Source: CAYSYY01 sp964576115 [NCBI: uncultured Gemmatimonadota bacterium]
GTDB lineage: Bacteria > Blakebacterota > Blakebacteria > Blakebacterales
DNA: 64,000 nucleotides
Direction of reading: 5' to 3'
Assembly: GCA_964576115.1 (NCBI GenBank)
Contig: CAZNUA010000007.1
Location: 51,510-115,509 of the forward strand
In this document: in pieces, positions 9,144 through 19,139 of the stretch
How the letters are laid out: every line of letters starts with the position of its first letter
Position numbering within the stretch: position 1 is the first letter of the stretch
Program-made: the position numbers and the translations under genes
Notes under the pieces: model-generated
The model's input: the letters and a program-made list of their open reading frames with translations, nothing else
The model's database searches: none
Told to the model about the DNA's origin: nothing

Positions 9144-11831
9144 ATGTTCCGGCGGCTGCTCGCGCTCATCCTTCCCCGCCGGGAGCGCGAGCGGGTTCTG
9201 GCCGACCTGGAGGAGGAGTTCCTGGCCGAACTCCTGCCCCGGGCCGGTCGACGGGCCGCCCGGCGCTGGTACCGGCACGAGGCTCTCTCACTGGCGGGTT
9301 CATATCTCTGGCACACCGTACTGCTGGGACGGCCGCGCGAGATTTCGATCGTGCTCGCCGCCCGCCGGTTCAGGCGCCGCATGGACGGTTACAGCTCATA
9401 CCGTGAACGGAGCGGACGGATGGAATCGATCTGGCAGGATATCAGGTTCGGAGCACGCTCGCTCAGCCGGCGGCCGGGCTTCACCCTGACTGCCGTCGCC
9501 ACCCTGGCTATCGGGATCGGCGCCAACATCGCCATCTTCACCCTGCTGCACGCCTTTCTTCTGAATCCCCTGCCCTTCCGCGAACCCGACGAATTGATGC
9601 ACATCTATGCCAGTCTGCCCGAATACGGAATCGGGCATATCAGCTGTTCCTATCCCGATTACACCGACTGGCGGGAGAGAGCCCGGAGTTTCTCCGAGAT
9701 GGGCGCCTACGACTGGGGTGATTTCAACGTCATCACCGGCGGGGAGCCGGAACGGCACGAAGGAGCCCGGATCAGTCACACCCTCTTCGGCATGCTGGGG
9801 ATCGAAACGGCTCTGGGGCGCAGTTTCAGTGAAACCGACGATTCCCCCGGGGCTCCCGGCACAGCCATGATTTCGCACCAGCTCTGGCAGCGGCGCTTCG
9901 GGGGCGATCCCGGCGTGCTCGGCCGCACCCTGCAGATCGACGGCGAGCTCTATACCGTGATCGGTGTGGCCCGGCCCGAGATGCGTTTTCCCGAGCATTC
10001 CGACCTCTGGCTGCCCCTGCGCGAGGATCCTTCGGCCGACCGCAACAATTTATTCCTCAATGTCGTCGGCCGCCTGGCATCGGGGGTCTCGTGCGAGGCC
10101 GCCCGGGAAGAACTGCGGCAGATTACAGTCAACCTGGCCGAGACCTACCCCGAATCCCTCTCCGGGATCGTGATCGACCTGAACCCCCTGCAGAGGGAAT
10201 TCAGCTCTCAATGGCGGCAGACCATCATCATCTTCTATGCCATCGTCTGCCTGGTCCTGCTGCTGGCCTGCGCCAATATCGCCAACCTGATGCTCTCCCG
10301 GCTTTCGGGACGGCAGTCGGAGATCGCGGTGCGCTCGACCCTCGGAGCCGGACGCGGCCGTCTGGTACGTCAGCTCCTGATCGAGAGCCTGCTCCTGGCC
10401 GGAGTCGGGGGTGTGACAGGACTCGTCGCGGGTGTTCTGGGGCGCAAGCTGCTTCTGGCCGGCATCCCCGAGCAGTTTCCCTACTACGTGCGTTTCGAAG
10501 CCAGTCTGCCGGTCGTCCTCTCGATCATCGCCATCACGGTCACGGCCGGGATCCTCTTCGGTCTGGCACCGGCGCTCAGTTCCTCGCGGCCCGACCTGGC
10601 CACCTTCATCCAGGGAGCCGGCCAGCGGACCGCCGGAAGCAGGCGGCGCAGCATGCTGCGTTCCGGATTGATCATCTTCGAAGTGGCGGTGGCGACGGTC
10701 GTGCTCATCGGGGCCGGGCTGATGCTGCGCAGCTTCTTCAACGCCCGGCAGACTGAACCCGGTTTCGATCTCGACGGCGTCGTGAGCGTTCACATCTCCC
10801 TGCCCGAGCAGAGCTATCCCGACGGAACCAGTCACCGCGCTTTCGCCGATGCCCTGACCGAGCGCATCGACCGCCTGCCGGGGATCGAGAGCGCCTCTTT
10901 GATCTCCACCGTCCCGATGGCCCGTCCCGCCTATGCCCGCTTCTACACACCCGAGGGCCATCAACCAGAGGAAGGGGAACGACCCCGTTTCAGTTTCTAC
11001 TACAGCATACAGCCCGATCTGTTCGACATCCTGCGGATACCACTGCTGCAGGGACGCCCGTTCACGCCCGAGGACGGCCGTAGCGGCTCGCCGGTAGTGA
11101 TCGTCTCGCAGGCCTTTGCCGAACTGAACTGGCCCGGCGAGAACCCGGTCGGCAAGCGCCTGAAGTGGGGTCCGGTCGATTCGGATAATCCCTGGATCGA
11201 AATCATCGGCGTGACCGGTGACGTGCGGGAACAGGCTCTGGCCCAGGAAGTGTCGCCCTGCTGCTTCCTGCCCATGCCTCAGGAACCGGAAGCGGAGTTC
11301 GATCTGGTCGTGCGCACCGCAGGCGATCCCCTCGAGCTGGTGCCTTCCGTCCGCGAAGCAGTGGCGCAGATCGATTCCGACCTGCCGATCTATGACATCC
11401 TCACCGCCCGCGACGTGATGCGGCGGGCCAACTGGCGAGCCAATCTGACCACCTGGCTCTTCGGCGTGTTTTCGACCATCGCCCTGATCCTGGCAGCGGT
11501 GGGGATCTATGGCGTGATCTCTTTCGCCGTTTCCCAGCGTCTGCGCGAGATGGGCATCCGGATCGCGCTGGGAGCCCGCCCGGGTGACATCGTGGGTCTC
11601 ATCATGCGCCAGACGACCCTGCTGACGGCGATCGGGATCGGCCTGGGGCTGGCCGGTGCCGCAGCCGGCACGCGGGTGCTCGAGAGTCTGCTCTTCCGGA
11701 CCGGGACCTTCGATGCGCCGACCTATCTGGGCATGGCGGCGATCATGCTCGCTGCCGCTCTGGCGGCCGGCGCCATCCCCCTGCGTCGGGCCCTGAGAGC
11801 CGATCCGGTGGAGGCGATTCGTCATGAATAG
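9144..11831 (+). CDS. ADOP permease with N-terminal prefix domain
   Basis: 895-residue duplicated MacB/FtsX-like permease with an extra cytoplasmic prefix domain of about 92 residues (RERERVLADLEEEFLAEL...RRAARRWYRHEALSL). This is of the kind called a permease prefix domain, found in PadR-linked members. The ADOP core begins at Met93 (ESIWQDIRFGARSL). Two sets of TM, periplasmic MacB-type domain and three TMs follow. The C-terminal motif is RRALRADPVEAIRHE. The ATG at 9144 lies two bases after the PadR stop. Its own stop overlaps the start of the next permease by eight bases (ATGAATAG), so the two permeases are probably made in equal amounts and may form a heterodimer. No ATPase is encoded nearby. 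Confidence 0.92.
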   Translation: MFRRLLALILPRRERERVLADLEEEFLAELLPRAGRRAARRWYRHEALSLAGSYLWHTVLLGRPREISIVLAARRFRRRMDGYSSYRERSGRMESIWQDIRFGARSLSRRPGFTLTAVATLAIGIGANIAIFTLLHAFLLNPLPFREPDELMHIYASLPEYGIGHISCSYPDYTDWRERARSFSEMGAYDWGDFNVITGGEPERHEGARISHTLFGMLGIETALGRSFSETDDSPGAPGTAMISHQLWQRRFGGDPGVLGRTLQIDGELYTVIGVARPEMRFPEHSDLWLPLREDPSADRNNLFLNVVGRLASGVSCEAAREELRQITVNLAETYPESLSGIVIDLNPLQREFSSQWRQTIIIFYAIVCLVLLLACANIANLMLSRLSGRQSEIAVRSTLGAGRGRLVRQLLIESLLLAGVGGVTGLVAGVLGRKLLLAGIPEQFPYYVRFEASLPVVLSIIAITVTAGILFGLAPALSSSRPDLATFIQGAGQRTAGSRRRSMLRSGLIIFEVAVATVVLIGAGLMLRSFFNARQTEPGFDLDGVVSVHISLPEQSYPDGTSHRAFADALTERIDRLPGIESASLISTVPMARPAYARFYTPEGHQPEEGERPRFSFYYSIQPDLFDILRIPLLQGRPFTPEDGRSGSPVVIVSQAFAELNWPGENPVGKRLKWGPVDSDNPWIEIIGVTGDVREQALAQEVSPCCFLPMPQEPEAEFDLVVRTAGDPLELVPSVREAVAQIDSDLPIYDILTARDVMRRANWRANLTTWLFGVFSTIALILAAVGIYGVISFAVSQRLREMGIRIALGARPGDIVGLIMRQTTLLTAIGIGLGLAGAAAGTRVLESLLFRTGTFDAPTYLGMAAIMLAAALAAGAIPLRRALRADPVEAIRHE

Positions 11832-14583
11832 CGGACGCGCCCCGATCCTGCTCCGGTTCGGCCTGCGGCTCTGCCTGCCGCCGAACGAGCGGGTCCTGCT
11901 CCTGGCCGATCTCGAAGAGGAGTACGGCAGCCGGATCAGGCCGCGGCGCAGTCCGCTCTGCGCCCGGCTGTGGTACTGGCGCGAGGGACTCTCTCTGCTC
12001 TTCTCCTGCCTGGGAAGCCGCCTGCGCGGCGAGGCCCCCCGCGACCTCACGATCGTGCTCGAAAGCCGGCGCTTCCGGCGACACCTGAAAGAACACCGTG
12101 AACCCGAGGAGACACGAGGCCACCTGATGGAGAATCTCTGGTACGATCTGCGCCATGCCCTGAGCAGCCTGCGCCGTCAGCCGAAGTACACCCTGGCCGC
12201 CCTGCTGACCCTGGCTCTGGGCATCGGAGCCAATACCGCCCTCTTCACCGTTCTCAACGGGGTAATCCTGCAGCCCCTGCCGTACGATGATCCCGGTCAG
12301 CTCGTCAAGCTCGATCACCGGGAGATCGGCCAGGAGAATTTCACCTCCTACCTGACCGGTCTCGATTTCCTCGACGTGCGCGAGCGCGCCACCACCCTGT
12401 CCGAGGTCGCCTGTTACTACGACTACCGCCTGACCGGTTTCGATCTGACCGGGGGGGACACTCCCCGCCGGATCATCACCATGCCGATCAGCGCCGGCTA
12501 CTTCACGGTGCTGGGAACCGAGCCGATACTGGGACGAACGTTCACCCGTGACGAGGAACGGTACGACACCACTGATGTCATTATCAGTCATCGGCTCTGG
12601 CAGGAATACTTCGCCGGGGAATCCTCGGCCCTGGGTTCGAGCATTATTCTCGACGGGGATCCCCGCCGGGTGATCGGGATCATGCCGCACGATTTCTCCG
12701 AACCCTTCGGCCGCCGGGTGGATGTCTGGATGGCCCTGAACCTGGTCCCCGGCTCACCTCCCCCCGGCTTCCCCCATGCCTCCAACAACAGTCGCGACAA
12801 TTACTATCTCAGCAGCATCGGCCGGCTCCGTTCCGACGTGAGTCTCGAAGAGAATCAGGCCGAACTGGATGCGATCGCGACCGCCATCGATGTCGAATTC
12901 TCACCCGACCGCGATGCCTGGACTGTCGGAGCCGTGCCGCTGTCCGAAAAGGTCATCGGCGGCAGCGACACCATGCTCTGGATCCTCTTCGCCGCGGTCG
13001 GCTTCGTCCTGCTGATCGCCTGCGTCAACGTAGCCAATCTCACGTTGGCCCGGGGCAACTACATGGAACGGGAGCTGGCCATCCGATCCGCGCTCGGATC
13101 GAGCCGGGGCCGTCTGCTGCGCCAGCGTCTGACCGAGAGCCTGGTCCTGGCCGCCCTGGGGGCTCTGCTCGGCCTGCTGCTGGCCGCCGGCGGCATCCGT
13201 TTCCTGCTCGCCCTGTGCCCCGACGCCCTGCCCCGGGTCGATGAGATCGGCTTCAACGCCGCCGTTTTCTTCTTCACCGCCGGCCTGGCTGTCATCACCG
13301 GTCTTCTTTTCGGTCTGGTTCCGGCTCTGCGCTCGACCCGCCCTGACATCGAGCGCACCCTGCGCGAGGTGGGGCACAGCACCAGCGCCGGGATCCGCCA
13401 GCGCTACCTGCGAAGTGCCCTGGTAGTGGTGCAGACCGCCCTGGCCCTGCTGCTCCTCGTCGGGGCTGCCCTGCTGGTCCAGAGTTTCAACCGGCTGAGG
13501 GCCATCGACCTCGGGATCGAACCCGCCAACGTGCTGACCTTCGAGATCAGCCTGCCGACATCAGCCTACCCGGTCGCCGAACCCGCCCGCCGGCTGACCT
13601 TCGACTCCGAGTTCCGCTCCCGGCTCGAAGCCCTGCCCGGCGTGGTGTCAGCCGGCGCGGTCTCCCGCCTGCCCGCGCAGGGTGCATACCACAGCTGGGG
13701 GTACGTCATCAGGAGCGAGTACGAGGCCACCGGGGAAGCCGGCTGGCACCTGGCCAATGTCCGGATCGTGGCGGGCGACTACTTCGACGTCACGGGTATC
13801 GATCTCGTCGCCGGCCGTTCCTTTCAACCTGCCGATGGCAGCGAGGCTCCGCCGGTCCTCCTCATCAGCCGAAGTCTGGCCGATCGGAATTTCACCGATG
13901 GCGATCCGATCGGTGACCAGATCTGGTACAACGGTATCATGCGCGAGATCGTCGGGATCGTCGAGGATGTGCGGATCGGTTACCGCGAGGAGGTGATCGA
14001 TCACATCTACTATCCCTACGAGCAGTGGGCCGGGGACCGCCCCTGGGTCATGACCTGGACGGTGAAGTACCGGGGCGAACTGCCGGCGGTGACCGAGGCG
14101 GTGCGGGCCGAACTGGCCGATCTCGATCCCGCCCTGGTGTTTTACAATCCCCGTTCCCTCGATAACATCGTCGGTTCGGTCATCGCCCGCGATCGCTTCG
14201 CCATGGCCCTGATGACGATCTTCGCCGCCGTGGCCCTGCTGCTGGCCGTGACCGGCATCTACGGGGTGCTCTCGTATACCGTCAGCCAGCGACAGTATGA
14301 ACTCGGCATCCACCTGGCGATCGGCGCCCGCATCTCCCAGGTACGCGGTCTCATCCTCCGCGAGGGCATGGTGCTGGCCGGGACGGGAATCGCCCTCGGG
14401 CTCGCCGCGTCGATCGTGCTGACCCGCTGGCTGGCTTCGCTGGTCTACGAGGTCGACCTGACCGATCCCCTGATCCTGGCCGGCTCGGCGGTCGTGCTCG
14501 GCCTGGTGGCCTGGCTGGCCAGTCTGCTGCCGGCCCGGCGCGCGGCCCGGACCGATCCCCTGACCGTGATGCGGACCGAGTAG
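11824..14583 (+). CDS. ADOP permease with N-terminal prefix domain
   Basis: 919-residue duplicated permease, third gene of the PadR operon. Residues 1-101 are a prefix domain related to that of the preceding protein (NERVLLLADLEEEYGSRI, ARLWYWREGLSLLFS). The permease core starts at Met102 (ENLWYDLRHALSSLRRQP). Loop motifs are MERELAIRSALGSSRGRL and QRQYELGIHLAIGARISQV, and it ends RRAARTDPLTVMRTE. The start is fixed by the ATGAATAG overlap with the upstream gene. The periplasmic domains diverge from its neighbour more than the membrane parts do, as expected for proteins that differ in what they sense or move. Confidence 0.92.
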   Translation: MNSGRAPILLRFGLRLCLPPNERVLLLADLEEEYGSRIRPRRSPLCARLWYWREGLSLLFSCLGSRLRGEAPRDLTIVLESRRFRRHLKEHREPEETRGHLMENLWYDLRHALSSLRRQPKYTLAALLTLALGIGANTALFTVLNGVILQPLPYDDPGQLVKLDHREIGQENFTSYLTGLDFLDVRERATTLSEVACYYDYRLTGFDLTGGDTPRRIITMPISAGYFTVLGTEPILGRTFTRDEERYDTTDVIISHRLWQEYFAGESSALGSSIILDGDPRRVIGIMPHDFSEPFGRRVDVWMALNLVPGSPPPGFPHASNNSRDNYYLSSIGRLRSDVSLEENQAELDAIATAIDVEFSPDRDAWTVGAVPLSEKVIGGSDTMLWILFAAVGFVLLIACVNVANLTLARGNYMERELAIRSALGSSRGRLLRQRLTESLVLAALGALLGLLLAAGGIRFLLALCPDALPRVDEIGFNAAVFFFTAGLAVITGLLFGLVPALRSTRPDIERTLREVGHSTSAGIRQRYLRSALVVVQTALALLLLVGAALLVQSFNRLRAIDLGIEPANVLTFEISLPTSAYPVAEPARRLTFDSEFRSRLEALPGVVSAGAVSRLPAQGAYHSWGYVIRSEYEATGEAGWHLANVRIVAGDYFDVTGIDLVAGRSFQPADGSEAPPVLLISRSLADRNFTDGDPIGDQIWYNGIMREIVGIVEDVRIGYREEVIDHIYYPYEQWAGDRPWVMTWTVKYRGELPAVTEAVRAELADLDPALVFYNPRSLDNIVGSVIARDRFAMALMTIFAAVALLLAVTGIYGVLSYTVSQRQYELGIHLAIGARISQVRGLILREGMVLAGTGIALGLAASIVLTRWLASLVYEVDLTDPLILAGSAVVLGLVAWLASLLPARRAARTDPLTVMRTE

Positions 14584-14646
14584 AAAAACCCGCCTCGGCC
14601 GAAATCTGCAACCTGGTTACCCCAACCAGCGTATATATCAACTAAT

Positions 14647-14673
14647 CCTATATATATGATTCATATATATAGG
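14647..14673. repeat. Perfect 12-bp AT-rich inverted repeat
   Basis: CCTATATATATG, then ATT, then CATATATATAGG: a perfect inverted repeat with 12-bp arms and a 3-base spacer, inside an unusually AT-rich patch for this GC-rich region. It begins 64 bp after the previous permease stop and ends 73 bp before the lipoprotein start. No T-tract follows, so it does not look like an intrinsic terminator. An operator overlapping a promoter for the lipoprotein gene is the better guess. Confidence 0.6.
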
Positions 14674-14745
14674 TCCGGCGCGGGTGCCGCCGACATAAGG
14701 GATCGGTGTCGCCCGCAAAAACTGCTGTTTCAGGAGGAAATGATC

Positions 14746-15576
14746 ATGAGAACCCGGTTTGAACGGTACCGTTTCGCCTCGCTCCTTGCGGTCCTGCTCA
14801 CGACAGCCGCCTGTGCTTCCTCCGGTGCCGGCCGTGGGGCGGTCGCCCACCACTGGCCGTCTGGAACGGCAGTCGCCTACACGCTGACGAATGGACAGAC
14901 GCAGACCATCACCATCCCGGGGCAGGGCGAGCAGGTCCTCGACGCGGACACAACCTTCGAACTCACTCTCACCAGCATCGAAGACGCTACCTTCCGCCTG
15001 AGGGTGGAAACAGCTACCAGCGTCGACGATGCGGCGGCGGGAGGGGAAGCCGCCGATATTGCCGACGTCATCGGCCTCGAAAGCATCCTTACTCTGAACG
15101 ACCGGGGTCGGATCAGTACCGCAACCGGCCTGGAAGACAACCAGTATGTCCTCGATCAGGGCGGGATTCCTTCCTTCGATGACCTGCTGCAGTTCCTCTT
15201 TCTCTACCTCCCCGAGGGAGATCTGCAGGAGGGAACAACGTGGACGAGGGAATACAGCTACCCGATCGACCAGCTCGATGGTACCCACCTCGATCTCGTT
15301 TTCATCGATCATTATACCTGCCGCGGATTGAGCGAGTATGAGGGTGCTCGTGCCTGGCGGATCGAAGTCACCTCCGAGGCTGCTCTCAGCGGTTTCGGCG
15401 AGGGTATCGACGTCGGAATAAGCGGCGTGGGTACGAGCGTTTTCCATGCCGCCCCGGGAACGGCCATGATCCTTGCGGCGGAGATGGAGATCATCATGGA
15501 GGGAAGCGTTTCTATCCAGGGTATGGACCTGCCCCTCAGGATGCACTTCCGGCGGGCAGCACGAATCAAGGAGTAG
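14746..15576 (+). CDS. Putative lipoprotein of unknown function
   Basis: 276-residue predicted lipoprotein: signal sequence FASLLAVLLTTAAC with the lipid-bearing Cys near residue 23. The mature part is rich in beta-strand-like alternation (VAYTLTNGQTQTITI, FELTLTSIEDATFRLRVET) and has no enzyme motif that I recognise. It may be a beta-sandwich or lipocalin-like binding protein. Two start codons are possible. The ATG at 14746 has the better spacing (8 bases) from the strong AGGAGG, and the ATG at 14740 sits too close to it. The gene stands alone between permeases and follows the 27-bp palindrome, which may control it. Confidence 0.7.
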   Translation: MRTRFERYRFASLLAVLLTTAACASSGAGRGAVAHHWPSGTAVAYTLTNGQTQTITIPGQGEQVLDADTTFELTLTSIEDATFRLRVETATSVDDAAAGGEAADIADVIGLESILTLNDRGRISTATGLEDNQYVLDQGGIPSFDDLLQFLFLYLPEGDLQEGTTWTREYSYPIDQLDGTHLDLVFIDHYTCRGLSEYEGARAWRIEVTSEAALSGFGEGIDVGISGVGTSVFHAAPGTAMILAAEMEIIMEGSVSIQGMDLPLRMHFRRAARIKE

Positions 15577-15727
15577 CCGGAAAAACCACACTTTCTTCCT
15601 AACAACAGCCGGAGCGATCGACCCGTATCCCCCGTCAGACCGGTAGCCGCGCTCCTTCGCGACGCTTGAATGTGGCAGGGAAATCGTGGCTGTCCCCCGA
15701 ACAGGACACCCGTGCCTGGAGCCCGAC

Positions 15728-18154
15728 ATGTTCGATCTCGTACGCGATATCCGCCTGGCCTTTCGGACCTTACGCCGCTCCTGGAAGATTTCCGTGGTAG
15801 CCGTTCTCTCGCTGGCCCTGGCGATCGCCGGCAATACGATCGTCTTCAGCATGATCAACGGCGTCTTCTACCGTCCCCTGCCCTACCATGAGGCCGACCG
15901 GCTTTCCTTCATCGGCGACCGCGCTCTCGATGCCCCGCGCGGGGCTATCTCGGGCATGTCGGTCCCCAACTTTGTCGACCTGCGCGAACGGCAGAATTCC
16001 TATGAGGACCTGGCGGCAATGCAGATCCAGCCCTTTGTCCTCCAGGATGGCGGTGAGACCCCCGAAACGATCCTCGGGGCCACCGTGACCTCGGAGTTCT
16101 TTCCCCTGTTCGGAGTCGATGTCGTCCGCGGACGACACTTTGCGGCCGAGGAAGCCGTCGCGGGCGGCGAGCGGGTCATCGTGGTCAGCCATACCTTCTG
16201 GAGCGAACGGCTCGGCAACGAGGAGGAAACAGCGACCGGACTGGAGCCGGTCACGGTTCCGCTCAACGGCCAGCCGCATACGATCATCGGCGTTCTGCCC
16301 GCCGACTTCGATTTCCTGGTCCCCAATCTCGAGGTCTTCACTCCCCTGGCCATCGATCCATCGGCGGCGAACCGGGCCCAGCGGAGTCTGCTCGTCTTCG
16401 GCCGGCTTGGCGCGGGGATCGGAGACGAGGTGGCCCAGATCGAGATGGCCGCTTTGATGGAGCGTCTGATCGAAGAACACCCCGAGGCCAATCGCGGCTA
16501 TACCATCGACGCCCTGAACCTGCGTCACGAGATCCCGAATCGGCAGAACCGGATCCTCTTCGCCATCATCCAGGGAGCGATGCTTTTCATCCTGCTGATT
16601 GCCTGCGCCAACCTGGCCAACCTGCTGCTGGCCCGCAGCCTGGCCCGTCGGCGCGAGATGGCGATCCGGATGAGCATCGGCGCCGGTCGATTGCAGATCG
16701 TGCGCCAGCTCTTCACCGAAAGCGGTCTCATGGCTCTGGCCGCCGGGGCCCTGAGCCTGCTGGTGAGCTCACAGGGGGTGCAGATAGTCAACCGGATGTT
16801 ATCCGCCAACCTGCCGGGACCCTACCAGCCGGTCATGGATGTCGCTGTCCTTCTCTTCACCCTGGGGATCACCCTGGTGGGGATGTTCCTGTTCGGTTTT
16901 TTCCCTCTGCTGCACCTGCGCGAGTTCGACACCGCCGGCACGCTGCGCGAGGGTTCGGCCGGCCTGGGGGGCGGCCGGCGCCAGCGGCGGACTTCGGGCG
17001 TGCTGGTAGTAGCCGAAGTGGCCCTGGCCCTGATGGCCCTGGGCGGCGCCGGAGTGTTGATCCGCTCTTTCCAGGTCCTGCAGAACACCGATCCCGGGTT
17101 CGAGACAGCGAACCTGCTCACCTTCGGTCTCAATCTGCCGGCGGAACGGTATGCCGAGGAGGAGGTGATCGCCAATGCCGGCGAGCAGCTCGGCGAGCGT
17201 CTGGCCGCCCTGCCGGGAGTCGAGGGGGTGATCCTGGCCAACGCCCGTCCGCGTACCCCCTTCGTGCCGCAGGAGTACTTCACCATCGACGCCCGGCCCC
17301 CGGAAGATCCCGATTCGCGCCCCCAGGTGAGCCGGCTGATGGTCACCCCCGGCTTCTTCGAGATTCTCGAGATTCCGCACCGGTCCGGTCGCACCTTCAC
17401 CGGCGGCGACCGACTCGGGACCGCCCCGGTCATCATCATCAACGAGGCCATGGCCGAACTGTACTGGACCGGCGAGGATCCCCTCGGTCAGCACATCACG
17501 ATTCTCGGCGAATCCCGCGAGATCGTCGGGATCGTCGGCACCGTGCGGCACGGGCTGGCAATCAATACCGACCTGCTCCCCGTTCTCTACCTGCCCTGGT
17601 ACCAGGTACCGGCCAGCGGGGTCAATGTCGCCCTCAAGACCGCCATGCCCCCCCAGGCCCTGGCCGATGCCGTGCGCCGGCAGATCTATGATTTCGAAGC
17701 CGAGGCCGCCATCGTACAGATGCTGCCGCTCGAAGACTTCATGGAGCAGTTCTTCGTGGCCCAGAACGTCATCATGGGGATCCTCTTCGGCTTCGGGGCG
17801 ATGGGATTGTTGCTGGCCGCCCTGGGCATCTACGGCGTGCTGGCCTACCGGGTCACCCTGCAGGTACGCGAGATCGGTCTGCGGATGGCGATGGGCGCCC
17901 GGCGGGGTCGGATCATCCGGGGGGTGACCCTCAACGGCCTGAAGATGGCGGGGATCGGGATGGCGATCGGATTGCCCGGCGCGGTGGCGGTCACGATCAT
18001 CATCGGGAATTTGTCACAGAACGCCGTGCCGATCCAACCGGTGGGCCTGGTGGCGGCGGCCGTCGTTCTGATGGTCGTTTCGGTTCTGGCCACCCTGGCC
18101 CCGGCCCACCGGGCCTCCCGGGTCGACCCGGTCATCGCCCTGCGGATGGAATAA
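15728..18154 (+). CDS. ADOP-type ABC transporter permease
   Basis: 808-residue duplicated MacB/FtsX-like permease without a prefix domain. The ATG at 15728 gives the typical N-terminus FDLVRDIRLAFRTLRRSW and has GGAG upstream. The first half has TM1 (VVAVLSLALAIAGNTIVFSMINGVF), the periplasmic domain, and a loop RRREMAIRMSIGAGRLQIVRQ. The second half ends with VREIGLRMAMGARRGRIIRG and the tail RASRVDPVIALRME. ALAIAGNT replaces the usual LGIGANT in TM1. It has no PadR partner. It is convergent with the PDZ gene. Confidence 0.91.
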   Translation: MFDLVRDIRLAFRTLRRSWKISVVAVLSLALAIAGNTIVFSMINGVFYRPLPYHEADRLSFIGDRALDAPRGAISGMSVPNFVDLRERQNSYEDLAAMQIQPFVLQDGGETPETILGATVTSEFFPLFGVDVVRGRHFAAEEAVAGGERVIVVSHTFWSERLGNEEETATGLEPVTVPLNGQPHTIIGVLPADFDFLVPNLEVFTPLAIDPSAANRAQRSLLVFGRLGAGIGDEVAQIEMAALMERLIEEHPEANRGYTIDALNLRHEIPNRQNRILFAIIQGAMLFILLIACANLANLLLARSLARRREMAIRMSIGAGRLQIVRQLFTESGLMALAAGALSLLVSSQGVQIVNRMLSANLPGPYQPVMDVAVLLFTLGITLVGMFLFGFFPLLHLREFDTAGTLREGSAGLGGGRRQRRTSGVLVVAEVALALMALGGAGVLIRSFQVLQNTDPGFETANLLTFGLNLPAERYAEEEVIANAGEQLGERLAALPGVEGVILANARPRTPFVPQEYFTIDARPPEDPDSRPQVSRLMVTPGFFEILEIPHRSGRTFTGGDRLGTAPVIIINEAMAELYWTGEDPLGQHITILGESREIVGIVGTVRHGLAINTDLLPVLYLPWYQVPASGVNVALKTAMPPQALADAVRRQIYDFEAEAAIVQMLPLEDFMEQFFVAQNVIMGILFGFGAMGLLLAALGIYGVLAYRVTLQVREIGLRMAMGARRGRIIRGVTLNGLKMAGIGMAIGLPGAVAVTIIIGNLSQNAVPIQPVGLVAAAVVLMVVSVLATLAPAHRASRVDPVIALRME

Positions 18155-18163
18155 AGGGAACAA

Positions 18164-18191
18164 GAGGTCGGCCCGTCTCCGGACCGACCTC
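18164..18191. terminator. Hairpin between convergent genes
   Basis: GAGGTCGG and CCGACCTC form an 8-bp stem with a 12-base loop in the 65-bp gap between the convergent ADOP and PDZ genes. There is no T-tract on either side, so it is at best a weak or factor-assisted terminator that could serve both directions. Confidence 0.35.
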
Positions 18192-18219
18192 CATACCCGT
18201 CTGCCCGTTCCCCCGTCGT

Positions 18220-19107
18220 TCAGGAACCTGGCGGCAGGGTGGTCTCTACCGTGATCCGGCGGCCATCCCGCTCGACTGTCCAGGTGATCGTCTGGCCGGG
18301 TTTGATTCGAGAGAACTCACGCCCCCCGGCGTCCCGGGTAAGGCGGGTACCGTCGATATGCGTCAGAACATCCCACGGGCGTATCCCGCCGATATCCGCC
18401 GGACTCCCCGGCTCCACGGTCTTGACCAGAGGGGAATCGTTGAAAATCCAGATCTGATCCTTGCCCCGCCGGTCGATCAAAGAGCCCCGGAAAGAAAGGC
18501 CCAGGCCGAGGCCGAAGGCTTCCTGCCACACGGCTGAACTCGGGTCGTACGAGCCCTGACCGAGGTTGTTCTCGATCTCTTCGACATACCTGTCGATAGA
18601 ACCCAGCAGAGAGTCCAGCAGCGCTATTGTTTCCTCGGGCGGCAAGACCGGAACCGTGACGGAATCACTGCTCGCAGGTTCTCTCGGGACGATAGTGAGG
18701 GTTCTGTGCCGCCTCCCCCGGCGCACTGTTACTTTGACCGGCTCGCCGGCTTTCAGAGCAGCATAGCGCCGCCCGGCCTGACGGGTCGTGATCAGCAGAC
18801 CGTCGATGGCCACAATGGTGTCTCCGCGCCTGAGGATTCCGGCGGCCGGACCGTCGGGATCGATCGCCTTGATCTTCGGTTCGGTCGGGAATGTGTAATA
18901 CATATCGTCCCGGCTGATGGTCAGATCGGCATTGGGGCCCGTTGACAGCTCCAGTATCCCCAGCATCTCCGTCGGTTGGGGAATCCTCTCCCGCAGATTC
19001 CGGGCCCGCAGGTCGAAATCACGCTGAGCTGATGCCGAACCCGCAAAGACGCCCGTTATGAGCAGAATCGCGACCCCTACGCTCAGATAGTGCCCCCTCC
19101 GCTTCAT
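18220..19107 (-). CDS. Exported protein with two PDZ domains
   Basis: 295-residue secreted or periplasmic protein: signal peptide at residues 1-27 (VGVAILLITGVFAGSASAQ), then two PDZ domains (about residues 65-140 and 215-290). The domains contain the loop-strand motifs IDPDGPAAGILRRGDTIVAIDG and VEPGSPADIGGIRPWDVLTHIDG. No protease domain is present, so it would bind exposed peptide C-termini rather than cut them. The ATG at 19107 follows AGGAGG with seven-base spacing. It is the third gene of a sigma factor, anti-sigma factor, PDZ operon, 32 bp after the anti-sigma gene. This placement suggests a sensor or modulator of envelope stress, in the way RseP/DegS PDZ domains sense unfolded porins. 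That role is inferred. Confidence 0.8.
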   Translation of the reverse strand: MKRRGHYLSVGVAILLITGVFAGSASAQRDFDLRARNLRERIPQPTEMLGILELSTGPNADLTISRDDMYYTFPTEPKIKAIDPDGPAAGILRRGDTIVAIDGLLITTRQAGRRYAALKAGEPVKVTVRRGRRHRTLTIVPREPASSDSVTVPVLPPEETIALLDSLLGSIDRYVEEIENNLGQGSYDPSSAVWQEAFGLGLGLSFRGSLIDRRGKDQIWIFNDSPLVKTVEPGSPADIGGIRPWDVLTHIDGTRLTRDAGGREFSRIKPGQTITWTVERDGRRITVETTLPPGS

Positions 19108-19139
19108 GATACGGCCTCCTCTCAGGGTGGAATTCACGG

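Noticed and set aside
10050-12050. Minus-strand reading frame of 666 codons
   Set aside because: It lies opposite the two ADOP permeases of the PadR operon. The predicted protein is low-complexity Arg/Gly/Gln-rich, as expected from reversed GC-rich codons.
14613-14629. CTGGTT/AACCAG hairpin after the permease at 11824
   Set aside because: The stem is only six base pairs with no T-tract, so it is too weak to call a terminator.
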